From NCBI RefSeq assembly GCF_030463565.1, contig NC_134644.1:127841388-127905387 (forward strand): 64,000 bases of DNA. Direction: 5' to 3'. The notes under the pieces are model-generated. The model did not search any database. It saw only the letters and a program-made list of their open reading frames with translations, and was not told where the DNA came from. The position numbers were made by a program, and so were the translations under genes. This DNA is from Pelecanus crispus (taxonomy: Eukaryota > Chordata > Aves > Pelecaniformes > Pelecanidae). Of this stretch, positions 11,348-22,800 are shown one piece after another; within the stretch, counting starts at the first letter, position 1; each line of letters starts with the position of its first letter.

Positions 11348-12660
11348 AAGTCAGCGATGCAGTGGTAAAGAAGGAGGATACAGGCATTAGATGAACTTCT
11401 CACATCCATAAGTTGTAGTCTACTACCAAATGATTCAGCGTCTCTTTTTGGTTTTCTCTGAACAAATACATAAAAATACATAAAAACCAGCATTATGTGG
11501 ACCATTCCATTTGAAAATAACAGCAGGCTGACAGCACAGTAATTTTCAAAAATGTCTGCTACATTCACTCAGCTATATTTTGCATTTCCTCTTTATTTTT
11601 CTCCTTAAGTCCTCCTCCTCTTAGCATGTAGGCGTAAGAAAGCTGTAAAAGAACTGTGACCGACTTAACTGGGAAGAAGCAGCTTTAGTTTTATGAATTT
11701 AATTCTAAAATTACACAAGTTTTTTGGTTTTGAAAATCGCTGAATGATAAGTAACAGAAAAGAACCTGTGGATTAAGTTATAAAAAAGGTCACAAAACAG
11801 TTTTATAACATGACAAATCTTAACTTGGAATTAAATCTGACATTTCCAAAATGCTGCAATGAATTTAGAGCTCTGAGGTTCATTAGTAGTCATTATTTCT
11901 TCTATGAAAATCTCTCTATCCCAATGCTGGCTGTGGAACAGAAAGAAGCCTTGCACTCCACCAAAGAGAAGTAATTTATCCAGAAAATCCAAAGCAAACC
12001 CAAATACTTTGCAGTACCGTCAATGCATCTTAATGCATCCAGTGTTTCACAAGCCACTCTTATTTTGCTCTCGTGGTTTATAATACCATCAAGAAATACG
12101 AGATGTACCTATATTTACATAACCCTGAAATTGGTTCAATAAAAATCAGTCTCAGGCAGCTGAGAACTGACCTCTTCCATGCCTTTCATTTGCATTTTTT
12201 GGCTGAATTGTGAAGAGCAAAATTTTGCTTTACTGTGATTTCGAAATCGGTTTGCAGACTTAGGCAGTGCAGATGCATGCCTGATTTTTTAAAAATCCTC
12301 GTTTAAAATGTACCTCAGAAATTTTTTGTGAACCTCTCGTTAGACTTGCAGTGCAGGTTTCCTTTCCATTTATCAACAAAATGTTAATGCTAGGTCTTTT
12401 GTAACTGCCTGACACAAGGAGATACTAAATTAAGATCATCATACCGTTTGGCATGCTTAGATATTAAGGAATCAGATGGAAGAGTTTGTGCTTGAATAAT
12501 TAATACAATCAAATGGTGTCAGGAAGGAGAAGCAGCAAGGTAAACTACCTGACCTTTCTTCATTCATCAGCTTTAATTTAACTCTTTTTTGCTGAAGTAA
12601 TTTGCATTTCATCTCTCATCTTGTAGACCAGCCTTATGCCTGAAATGAGTAGCAAAGAAT

Positions 12661-13056
12661 TCATGTCAGTAGGGTTTGGTCTTTTATGCCGTTATTATCA
12701 GATCTCATGTAATGCAAATTGGTTTTCTGTCCGAGGTAGTTCAAGAGAAAAAGGCTGAGCTCCTTAACTTTGAATGAGTCAAGTATGTAAAGAGTGCCTT
12801 TACAATAAATACGCCAGAGTAAGTTGTTTGCGGTATTACCTGACTGTAGATCCTGACATAGTTCTGAGAAAGAGCAGCAGTCATCTATCATGCATTTTCC
12901 ATTACGAATTAAAACTTTGATGCCTCCGATACAGGAGTTTAAGATACTTATTGATACCTCAGGATACAGAGAGGCACCAAGGCAAAATTGGTGCACCAGC
13001 AGATTAGGCTGTTTATGAGCTATAGCACCCAGAATCATCCTTTTAAGTAACTGCAT
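12661..13056 (-). other. Unrecognised 131-codon open frame inside DTNA intron
   Basis: The frame opens with a true ATG at 13054-13056 (peptide MQLLKRMILGAIAHK) after an in-frame TAA nine bases upstream. It ends at 12661. It is leucine- and cysteine-rich (for example SFSELCQDLQ and LSLFLLNYLGQ) rather than the Lys/Asn/Phe-rich product expected from random AT-rich DNA. I recognise no family. A frame this long is expected a few times by chance in 64 kb of such sequence, so it may be noise, an old pseudogene, or an antisense exon. Confidence 0.15.
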
Positions 13057-13583
13057 GTCTTTTTAGACATAGGGAAATATACTTGAGCACATAAATTAAG
13101 GGTGAGACGTTTACACATGAGGGAGGGGTCCTGCCGCTGAATGACTCTTAACTGGGCAACTGAGCACTGTGTACAAGGGGAATGATTCGTGGTTTTGCTA
13201 CCAATAATCTATTTATAGAGCAACCTGGAAGGGTAAAATGGAAGGGAAAATGGGAATATCTAAATCTGTGTCACTGCAGACCCAGTTACCCCAGAGTCCC
13301 ACAGCAGAGCAGGCAACAGTCTTCTCACCCATGGTAAGAAGAGTTTCCAGCTTCCCAAGTGCCCTGTAAGTTTCTGTTTACAGCTCAAATACTTGTGGCT
13401 CCCCAAGGTAGAATGGCTTTTTCACTTTTTTAACTTTTTCAGGGATAACCACAGGAATTGGCCAGCTCCTCCTTGTTTCTCTCAATAAAGCAGCAGGCAG
13501 AGGCTTTACTTGCTCTGCCTGTGTGGGTGCAGCATCCTAAGCCAGCACTCTTTTTAAAACCTTCCCTAAACATTTCTCAACAG

Positions 13584-13739
13584 GCGAGCTGCAGTCAGAC
13601 AGACAACGAAAGCTACGTAAGAACTGATGATGAGGAGAGCTGCTTTCGGACAGACGATGAAGAAAACTCAGCTGCGAACTTCACAGAAGAGTGGAACCAA
13701 GAGGTGCAGCGTCTCTTGACAAAAAAGTCACATAACTAA
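13584..13739 (+). CDS. DTNA: DTNA terminal coding exon, 51-residue acidic tail
   Basis: The acceptor TTTCTCAACAG precedes 51 codons and a TAA at 13737-13739. Phase 0 matches the end of exon 2551-2683. The peptide starts ASCSQTDNESYVRTDDEESC, continues FRTDDEENSAANFTEE and ends WNQEVQRLLTKKSHN. It therefore contains two tandem copies of [YF]xRTDDEE, closely resembling PYVRADDE in the preceding exon, followed by a likely short helix with a basic end. Real coding status is supported by the matched phase, the strong acceptor and the polyadenylation signals that follow. I do not remember this tail from mammalian DTNA, whose best-known long isoform ends a few residues after DEAYQ. Whether it is widespread in vertebrates is something I cannot tell from here. 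Confidence 0.8.
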   Translation, partial: ASCSQTDNESYVRTDDEESCFRTDDEENSAANFTEEWNQEVQRLLTKKSHN

Positions 13740-14069
13740 GTTCTGAGGACTGTAGCACAGTACTTTTGTTCTAAGAGTTGTAGTTTGTAGATGTGTGTTT
13801 TTGACAACAAGACTTTTGTTTAAAGCTAACTTATATTAGCTACATCTTCTGTAACATGGCTCATTACCAGTAAAGACGACAGACTGACGTACGTACTGCT
13901 GTTACAAAGGATGGCGGTATTAATAACTCACGTAAACCCTTTGCACATGATATTGAACCTGTTCAGTTTACAATGACAATACTGTTTATAGATAGAAATT
14001 TGATTTCTGAATACTTTGAGATTTTAGTAGATTGGTTTACTATACACTGTACATTTTTTCCACGGAAGA

Positions 14070-14075
14070 AATAAA
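14070..14075 (+). terminator. DTNA: Polyadenylation signal AATAAA (proximal)
   Basis: Canonical hexamer 331 bases after the DTNA stop codon, in an AT-rich 3' UTR. Confidence 0.6.
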
Positions 14076-14186
14076 AAGCTACAATTATGCATTTAACACT
14101 GAATGATTATACTCCTGAGTGTATATATCTAGTAGCCCAAAAAACAAAGTACCAGACTATATTTGCAATTTGTTTGTGAGTCTTTA

Positions 14187-14192
14187 AATAAA
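14187..14192 (+). terminator. DTNA: Polyadenylation signal AATAAA (second)
   Basis: Second canonical hexamer 117 bases downstream of the first, in TTTAAATAAAGAC. Either or both could be used. Confidence 0.55.
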
Positions 14193-14213
14193 GACTTCTA
14201 CAAAATGTACGAA

Positions 14214-14251
14214 AATAATAATAATAATAATATAATTAATAATAACAATAA
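14214..14251. repeat. (AAT)n microsatellite, imperfect
   Basis: AATAATAAT-type triplet run with interruptions, directly after the second polyadenylation signal of DTNA. Confidence 0.85.
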
Positions 14252-17110
14252 AAAACCTCTCTAATTTAGGGCTAATGTGTAACTTAGGAATGTTTCTTTC
14301 AAAATAATCTAACAAATCAGCCATAGAAGTTAGTGTAAATATTTTTTTTCCAAATAGATATCATATACAAAAGGTGACATTCAAATGATATAGAATCTAG
14401 TTTTTAAATCAGCACAGATCTTCTTAAAACTGTGAACTATGTTTTGAAATACTCGTTGCTAAAGCTGTTTATAAACCACAGGTGCCATAAGATCCCTGAA
14501 CTGACTGATGTTATGTATAATCCTCCATGGTATTGTTTCACTGATGTTTTAGCTTTAGTAAGCATGTGTTCAACAAACCGGCTCTTTCCATCTCTCTGCC
14601 CCTCTTCCCGCCCCCCCGATGTTATTTTCGAGGCCTTCAGCTTTAAATGTACAGGCTTAAAGTGCGCTTGCAACTGTTTTCTTTTTATTTCCGAATGTGT
14701 ATTGCCTTAGCCAGCCACCAGATGTTCTGCATGCACTCTTGGAAATGTGTAGTGAGACTCTTTCGGAGCTGGAAGGAGAAATAGCTGTCAGTGAAAAGCA
14801 CAAGAGAAGCGGTGGATTTTTTCGGAAGGACAGACATACAGTTACAGAATTGGAGTTTTGTCCAATTTAGTATTTCTCGAGTATAAAGGCATTTCAGGAG
14901 AAAGGGGACTTACCTGGCCATGTTGGATTAGGCAGTGAGACTGCTAGCTAAAAAGCGTTTGCTCTGCTGTGACTACAAGCCTACAGATACTCCTGAGCAG
15001 GGATTGACACAAACTAGCTGGAATGTCCTCCCCGCAGCGTATTGCTTGGAAAGAAGGGTGACACCTGCATGGCACATAGCACTGCCATGCAGAGGAACCG
15101 GAGCCAGGCCAGGAACAGCTAGACCAGGCGGCGGGCAGTAACATGGTGCGGTGTTACGTGCTGGCCGCACAGCCCTCCCGACAAGCGCAGCGTGTTAGCT
15201 CAGGACGACCTCTGCGCTAATGTAATTCTACTGCCCTAATGCAATATTACAGCTTCCAGTATCTGGCTGACCTGAAGTGACACTATCCAACAGCCCTGCA
15301 AACGGTAGCGTTTCATACAGATATTTCACACCAGCACAGTTTGCCTACAGCAAGTGATGGGAGAACCATCTGAAGTAGGTTAACATGGTTTGTCTGTCCT
15401 CGCTTTCATGGTGATGTGGATGTGCGCTGCCGTATTTACGTGAGATTGCTATGTAGCTCGACCCAGTAAGTCCACTTGTTTGCATGCACTCTCGAGGCTC
15501 GTGGCTGTTTCCCTGGGCACTATGTGTTGGGGAACGAGTATCTGTATGAAAGAGCTGCTGCCATTTTTCGCTTTCGTATTGTATTATTGCGTATGCAGAT
15601 CTGTTGTCCGCATCTCCTTAAATATCTGGGCTTGGTCTCAGACATCCAAATGCATACTAAGGCATCCAGATATCTTCATGTGAGCTTTTCATTTCTGCAA
15701 TCACTGGTCTTTGCTCCTGGGGTATGTGCCGTCCTGGCAAGGCAGGCACCATATCCTCCGATGCCCCCCCTCCTCCAACCTCCTCTCAGGAATGGGTGAG
15801 CCTCCACTAGTGCCTAGCACTCCACATTTAAAGCTACTCCAGTGAAGCTGTAGATGTTGCTGTCAGCTCAGGATTCCAGACAAGCATTTCCTGAACAGAG
15901 ATAAAACAAGCTAGAACCCAGCTATGTGCAATGGCTGACTAATTCAACCCATGTCGTGTTTAACTGTACCCAGAGTAATAGATCCCTCCCATCATCTTAA
16001 TGTCTGCGTGTTCATTATCACTATGCTTAAAATAGATGCAATAGAATAAATCCATTGCAAGGGCTTCCGGACTAGGAGTAAGGAAAAAAGTTGACGGATC
16101 AAGCGCCTTTCTCTCAGGCTGGTGTCAACAAGGTGATCCCCAGCAGAGCTCTGGGTCCTGTATGCCCTAGAGCTCTGAGACGAAGCACCTCTTACTTGGT
16201 TCTCCAAATATCTATTTTAAGCAGTTTCCAACTGTTAAGCTGGCTGCGTTTTCGCCCAGCTGGTCTTTGTCTGCTTGTTGAATATTATTTTGGTTGTGGT
16301 TTGTGGTCATTAAAACAGAGTCACAGAAGAGGTCCCTGGCATGGGCCTTTTCTTAACTACCAATGGCCCACCACAGCAGTCAAAACTCCGGGTGGTTTTA
16401 CTGTCACTGGAGGGAAACCAGTGGTTTGGAATCAGGAGACAGGGATGTGAAGATGTATAGGGTCCTTGAATGTCCAAAGCGAAGGTGGAGAATGGGTTGT
16501 CTGTAAGTAGTAATGTTAACTAAACTGCATAAAAAGGTGTGTGGCCTTTGTTGTGATATAATATGTATTTTCTTATATGCATGAGCCAAATTGTTGCATC
16601 ATAATTTATCATAAGTGTGTCCACCTTTACTTTCAGTCATCTTCTCCCATTCTTATTGGTTCTTGGCAATTACTGTAGATAGACCTTGTAAATATTGCAA
16701 CCTCGCGTTGCTGTAATCACGTTGGTTCAATTCAGCAGACGGAGCTGTGAACAACAAGCACTCCACCGTGTCCTGAAGACAAAAGGGCATTTTTACCTTT
16801 GAACCAAAAAAAAAAGAACCCCTGTATGAAGAGTTACATCTTGAGGCTACTAACTGTAAGACATTTTTAAAACTACTGTACTTGACACCACTTGAGACAG
16901 ATACAGAGACACTAAAGATGTCACGATATTCATTGGTATTGTAACAGAACTGCTATTGTATGGGTTTTTTGTATTGCTGTTAAGTATTGTTTTGTGTGTG
17001 TGTGTTGGAACCTACTGGGGACATGTTATATTTTGAAGTGATTAAACTATTTAATTGTGTGTCTATATTTTGGAATGGAATTATTTCTTCATTAAAAAGA
17101 TTTTTAAAAG
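14252..17110 (+). other. Sequence downstream of DTNA; possible distal 3' UTR
   Basis: This is unique, moderately AT-rich sequence with no repeat I recognise. The stretch 16620-17100 has the look of a 3' UTR end: AT-rich, few CpG, a GT-rich run at 16992-17005, and ATTAAA at 17041-17046 and 17091-17096. A long DTNA transcript could end near 17110, giving a 3' UTR of about 3.4 kb. There is no direct proof. Confidence 0.35.
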
Positions 17111-17683
17111 TAATCTATGGAGCATCACGTTTGTGGCTTATTTTGGTTTCGGAAGTCCTGTTCCATGGAGCAGAAGCACAGCGTTTTTTTCACTAGGAAA
17201 GGAAAATGTTTCCCTGTGGCACAGCAAGCAGTCTTTGCTTCACCCACGCTGTCTCCTCCACCTCTGTGCAAGAGATCTCCTCCCACTACTTTCCCCAGAG
17301 CTTTGAGCATGGCACCGAGCAGCGCCCACGTTCCGGTGGCCCAAGCAGTTTCTTTTTTCTTCCTGGTCCTCAGGAACCTAAACCAAAGCCCCATCTGCAA
17401 TACTGTAATTTTTCTTACCCACTGTGTTTCTCTCTCTCTCTGTCCTTAGAAGGAGCAAAACCTTGGAGGAGGTGTATTTTAATGGCTTTGCCATACACAG
17501 TCATGTTATCTTTTATTGCAGAAGGACATGATGTCTTTATTTTTCCAATTATACTTTAAGGTGTCTTTGCATGTCAGGCGTTGGTAATTACAACCAGTTG
17601 CTAACCTGAAAGAGCATGGAGGTGCAAAGCAAGAGCTCTTACTTAAAGCAACAAGTTTGTGTCCTGGTGAAGTACCTCCAGGC

Positions 17684-17941
17684 ATGGCAAAGACAGCTGG
17701 GAGGCAATGCCCGGCTCTGCTTTTTGTGTCCATGGTGCTGGTGGTCCTCCAAGGGCAGCTTGTCGAGGGCTTGCTGCTGCCCCGTGGAGACAGCCCTTTC
17801 CAGCGGATGGACTGCAGCCGGCTGTCGCAGAGCGTGCCCCTGGCAGCTCAGCGCAGGCAAAACGTCCCCAGCTGTACACATGACGTTGCTAACTGGCCAA
17901 TTAATTACACGGGATGGAGTCACTTAGAAGGAAAGCAGTAG
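17684..17941 (+). CDS. Unrecognised 85-residue ORF with signal-peptide-like start
   Basis: The ATG at 17684 has a good initiation context (G at -3 and at +4). The N-terminus is basic, then hydrophobic (CPALLFVSMVLVVLQGQLVEG), like a secretory signal peptide with possible cleavage after about residue 29. The mature part would start LLLPRGDSPFQRMDCSRL and contains an RGDSP motif, two cysteines and a basic QRRQ site. The stop is at 17939-17941. The block is more GC-rich than its surroundings. I recognise no family, see no promoter or polyadenylation signal close by, and a chance origin is quite possible. Confidence 0.15.
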   Translation: MAKTAGRQCPALLFVSMVLVVLQGQLVEGLLLPRGDSPFQRMDCSRLSQSVPLAAQRRQNVPSCTHDVANWPINYTGWSHLEGKQ

Positions 17942-18935
17942 CAGCACACCAAAACCATCCTCTAATACTTACCACATAGTTAAATATTCCAGTATCTTGG
18001 GTTGCAGATAAAACCCAGTCTGCTGCCTCCTCCTTCAACATTGACTGCTGTGGTAACCTATAAATCAGCAGGGTTTGTTTGCCCTAATTCCCCTGTCTAC
18101 ATGGTGATGTTCTTTTATTAAAGACAATCATTTTACACTGTAAATTATTTGCCAGATCTGCTGAACTTTGCCTCCACAATCCCAGTCCAAATTCATATCT
18201 GCGAGATTGTGATATATGACATATCATCAGCTCATGAGGATAACTCCGTTTTATCCATGCGTAATCCCAAACTGCTGTATTTCTTCCTAACTCACAGTCA
18301 GCCTATGACCTTTGGGGAGCAAAGGAGCCAGTGAAAACTAATTTATAGGCAAAGGCTGTTTTCCTCTTTGCCTCTTGATTACTCTAGCTACTTTCTGCTC
18401 CCCACAAGGAAAATAGACTCATACGGGAAGAAATAAATGAGTTTAATTTGCAAAAAGAAATAGAAATAAGTAAAATAAAATAAAAGTTGTCTTTAGATCT
18501 GGGAAGTTGGCACCTTGGCTGCATCAGTGCTGAACTAGGTGACTGAAAGCACTTGGAACTTTCTAAAAGCGCCTGGGAGTTTCATGCAGCAGCACACGGA
18601 CCTATGGCCACTCTTCCAAAGTCGGCCGGGGAGGCCTATTGCTCAGCAGTTGCATATTCCCTTGCAAGCAGCCCTTAGTTCCGGGTGAAACCTTTTAAGA
18701 GAATATCACAGGAATACAAGGCTAAGTCTATCGCAGGAATAGGTTAAGTGGGGTGGGAAGAGAAATCTCCTCTATTGTTCCATGACGAAAAAATGCATTG
18801 AAGAATTTCATATGCTTCAGGCTCATCTTGTCTAAAACCCCAGATAATCCACAGATTAAGGATTCCCCTTTGCTTTCTTCTGAGTGATTGCCACCGGATG
18901 AGTTGTTTGTGGATTAGAACAGCTATCCCACTGCC
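17942..18935. other. Intergenic, nothing recognised
   Basis: Unique AT-rich sequence. A purine/AT-rich stretch lies at 18420-18485. No gene, RNA gene or repeat family was recognised. Confidence 0.6.
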
Positions 18936-19854
18936 AGCACACCCCATGCAACACTACAGGCTTGGGGAAGAGTGGCTGGAAAGCTGCCTGGCCGAAAAGG
19001 ACCTGGGGGTGTTGGTTGACAGCCGTCTGAACATGAGCCAGCAGTGTGCCCAGGTGGCCAAGAAGGCCAACAGCATCCTGGCTTGTATCAGGAATAGTGT
19101 GGCCAGCAGGAGCAGGGAGGTGATTGTCCCCCTGTACTCGGCGCTGGTGAGGCCGCACCTGGAATACTGTGTCCAGTTTTGGGCCCCTCAATACAAGAAG
19201 GACATTGAGGTGCTGGAGCGTGTTCAGAGAAGGGCAACGAATCTGGTGAAGGGTCTGGAGCACAGGCCTTATGAGGAGCGGCTGAGGGAACTGGGGTTGT
19301 TTAGCCTAGAGAAAAGGAGGCTGAGGGGAGACCTTATCGCTCTACAACTGCCTGAAAGGAGGTTGTAGTGAGGTGGGTGTTGGTCTCTTCTCCCAAGTAG
19401 TTAGCAATAGGACAAGAGGAAATGGGCTCAAGCTGCGCCAGGGGAGGTTTAGATTGGATATTAGGAAAAATTTCTTCACAGAAGGAGTGGTCAAGCATTG
19501 GAAGTGGCTGCCCAGAGAGGTGGTGGAGTCACCATCCCTGGAAGTGTTCAAAAAATGGGTAGATGTGGCACTTTGGGACATGGCTTAGTGGGCATGGTGA
19601 TGTTGGGTTGATGATTGGAATGATGATCTTAGAGATCCTTTGCAACCTTAATGATTCCTAGTTTTTACTTTTGTTAAAAAATAATGCAGCCACCGAGCCA
19701 GGAAACATGAAATTACTACACTCCCCTTAATTGATTTAGTGGTAGACTTGGTAGTGTTAGGTTAATGGTTGGAGTTGATGATCTTAAGGGTCTTTTCCAA
19801 CCTAAACAATTCTATGAGTCTATTCTACGATTCTATGATTCCTACGGTTTTTTC
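18936..19854 (+). mobile_element. CR1 LINE, 5'-truncated, double 3' end (sister of 6768 copy)
   Basis: It begins near 18936 in the distal CR1 reading frame. The peptide runs from [20 protein letters not shown] through [19 protein letters not shown] to [10 protein letters not shown]. It then shows the same 2-bp deletion (GCTCTACAACTGCC) that breaks the frame in the 6768 copy, the 3' coding end, a first CR1 3' end near 19650, the same roughly 90-bp linker with AATAATGCAGCCACC, and a second CR1 3' terminus ending in TCTATGATTC at about 19852. The sequences beyond either end do not match those of the 6768 copy, so the two are separate insertions of one lineage. Confidence 0.9.
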
Positions 19855-22800
19855 TGTTTGTGGTTTAGGTTTTTTCTTTCTGAACCACAGCACCAACATG
19901 CCTTTGGCTGCAAAAGGCAAAGTGGCAGAATTAGGCTGCACCTCTCACCAGCTTCCCATTCCCCCGAGAGAGGTACAAGCCAATAATGAACAGGTCCCAG
20001 ACTGGAATAAGCCTTTCTGCAGGTCCACAAGTCTGGAGCTTGCTAGAAAAAGCTGTTTTGGGGAAGTGACCTCCCAGGATGTGGGACGTGCACAGAGGAG
20101 CAGGTGAATAGTACAGATGCATCATGCAAACTTTGAGATAGGATGGTTAATGCAGCTTGGAGATAATAAAGACTAAAAAGGTAGGCAATGTGAAAGAGTG
20201 GTTGCTTTTCTGTGTCTTGGAAGGAAATGGAGGAGGCCACAGTGCATTTTATCATTGATATTCAACGGCGCAGAATGTAGTTTGCTATTTAATACAATAT
20301 AATTTACCCTTAGAAAATTAATTTCCTCGTGACTTACGTTTTTTACATAACACTCAGCGGTGGCCAGATGGCAGATGTGCTAGGCCTGCTGTTTGTTATG
20401 CTAATTGGCAGCCGTAAAGGCCTGGCGGCTAATGTTTCTTCTCCTCTGCTTGTTGCAGCCCAGCATTGCGTGCAGTCTGCGTGTTCCTTCAGAAAAGAGG
20501 CACCCTGCAAGTATGTGTTTTGAAGGGTTTTCTTATTACTGCTGGGTTTGGCCCCTCTTGGTACATTCCCGTCTAAAAGAATATGGGGCAAAGGGTTTCC
20601 AATCCAGGGATGTGAGCGTGTGCACCTACGTTTCTCAGCCTTTGGTCTTTGCATCCCCCAGATCTCTGAAAGCCTCCCCTAGCCCCAGCCCGGGGTGCAA
20701 AGACTCCCTGCTCCTCCTCCCTCCACCACGTGCACCTCAGTGTGACTGCAGGACCTCACTTGCATGAACGCTTCTCCTTATACTTCCGCTGTTGTTCCAG
20801 TCTCACACTGGGTGTAAAGGCATTTGCCTGAAACCTCCCCAAAAGCAGGCACCACCTCGCAGAGCAGGTCCCTGGGAAGCACATTTCTCACCCTCGGTGA
20901 GCATGCATCTCTCTCTGTCCTCCTGTCCCACTTCCCACAGGAGCTGACATGAGGGCCAAGCTGGAGCTTCTCCTGCATGCAGTCCCTCACTCAGGTCAAA
21001 AAGTTTCTTTTGGACATCCAAAGCTCTTCCCTGGTTTCACCAAAAACATTTGTATAACCCTGCGCCGCGGGCTTACCTCTCCTCCTGCACCCCTGACTGT
21101 TGCCTAATCCAATTACACTCTTTTTTTTTTCTTTTTTAGCTTTGTTTTTTAAGGCCACCAACAGTAGCCTTAAATCCCCAGCAATGTTATGCACATAACA
21201 CTGCCGCTATCACCAGGAATCAGGTGCTTAGCAAGCCTTGAAGTTCTATGCTTTTGTCTCCACACTTCTTTGAGGGCTGCCTTCATGTGAAAAAACAAGA
21301 GCTTACAGGCACTGTAAGAAGCAGCTTTCATCACCATATATATTAAGTAGGTGCAACTAAAATCAGAACCCCCCCGACAGACCTCAGCTCTGAAAAGACA
21401 CCCTTTTGCCCTCTCTACAAAGTAACAAAGCAGTACTTTAGTATTTTTAAATGGCATTGCGTGCTCTCCAGAGCTGGTTTTACATTTGCTCCCTATAAAT
21501 GCACCCAGAGCCCCTCACAGTCCCGCGTCTCCCGGCAGACCGAAGGGTTCGAGCCCTGTTTGTTTCGGCTGAAAGGCTGATATTGGAGCTATTGCAGATG
21601 GTAATCAGTACTCGAGGGAGCGCTGCTTCCAGGGAATCCTCTCATCACTTGCTCTGAGTCATGCGCATGTTGGAGGACACTTCACCAGAAACACATTTTC
21701 TGCTGCGTTTTGGATGTAAGCTCTCACAAATTAATTGAGTTCATCTATAAATGCAAGAAGGAGGAATGCAGAGCACTCTCCTAAGGTTGCGATTGTGAGA
21801 AATGTATGCAGAAAGACACCTGTTCGCCAATTAAAAACTGGTTTTATAGAGGTTATACAGAGTCTGCACAGCTCTACCACTAGTTGTTTGTCTAGCAAAG
21901 TGATAATCAACAGAAAAATAAACTGGGTTTGGCTGCAAGCTGGCATTACCAAGGCTGGTGGTGCCTGGAAGCAGAAAAATTAAACCATCTTATGTTTAGT
22001 TGGGGATCCATCGCTTAACCTAAAGGGAGCAAACCTGGAGCACTACAACCAAATGAAAACCAGATCACTGGTTAGGTAGCTATTCAGTGGCCAGCTACTG
22101 CTTTCCTTGGGAAGTGATTCATTATTCCCCTTACGTGTTGCGTTGCTGGCAGCGATACAGCTCATCTGCTCGGCTAACGCTGCCGAGCGGCAGGTGGTTT
22201 TCCTGCTGCAAGGACACAGCGGGCTTGCTCCTGCCATGGCTGGGCCATTAGGTACAGCTGAGGTACAGCAGGCTGAAGTTTGCCCTAATAGCTCTCTCGA
22301 GTTGATAGCAGGACTGCATCTGGTCACCCCTTTAACAAAACGTGATGAATAACCATGGGGTGTTTTCTGTGGCAGCTGAAACCTTTTCCAAGATGGAAAT
22401 AATGTTCATGTCTTCAGCCACGTAACAGATGAGACAGAAACGCTAGTGGCCTTGTCCAGAAAGCATGAGCCTGCCTAATTCTGGGGTGGGGTTTCACACT
22501 GGGCTGTGTGATAATTCAAAGTGCCAGAACCCTTGTGTCAGGTTCCCCTATCCTTTGCTATAGACTGTACAGTAATAGTATTTATTCTCTCACTTCTGAA
22601 TATAGAACTTGGCCAACACAACTTAAGCCAACACATTATAAAAAAGCTGGGAAAGGCGAGGCTTGAGTTTTGTTGAGTATCTGCGTCATGCCTTGTTGCC
22701 TAGGTGTCTACATTCAAAATTCAGGGGCTTGTTTCTAGTTGTCATGAGTTAGAGAAATAAACAAGCTCTTTTAAGGATGCAGAAGAGAAGAGGAGGCAAA

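Larger units (their letters stand above)
2684..13583 (+). other. DTNA: DTNA last intron (10.9 kb)
   Basis: This intron runs from GTGGGAG to the acceptor TTTCTCAACAG ending at 13583. It is AT-rich and mostly unique sequence. It contains a CR1 composite (6768-7362), a GCCGGA repeat cluster (8378-8429), two adjacent minus-oriented CR1 fragments (10770-11347), a 12-bp palindrome (4199-4210) and a minus-strand open frame of unknown meaning (12661-13056). The remaining stretches show nothing I can name. Conserved enhancers could be present but cannot be recognised from a single sequence. Confidence 0.85.
13740..14210 (+). other. DTNA: DTNA proximal 3' UTR
   Basis: AT-rich sequence follows the TAA with AATAAA at 14070-14075 and again at 14187-14192. 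Both are followed within 15-30 bases by plausible cleavage positions. It contains no open frame of note and no repeat. The second signal leads directly into an AAT microsatellite. Confidence 0.75.

Noticed and set aside
18898-19368. 156-codon plus-strand frame as a host gene
   Set aside because: Its content is the end of CR1 ORF2, so it belongs to the mobile element.
21546-21556. GGTTCGAGCCC, a perfect tRNA B-box-like motif
   Set aside because: No A box at the right distance, no acceptor-stem pairing and no anticodon loop were found around it.
22107-22352. 81-codon frame with a signal-peptide-like start
   Set aside because: The frame begins at TTG rather than ATG and no initiation context or splice signal supports it.
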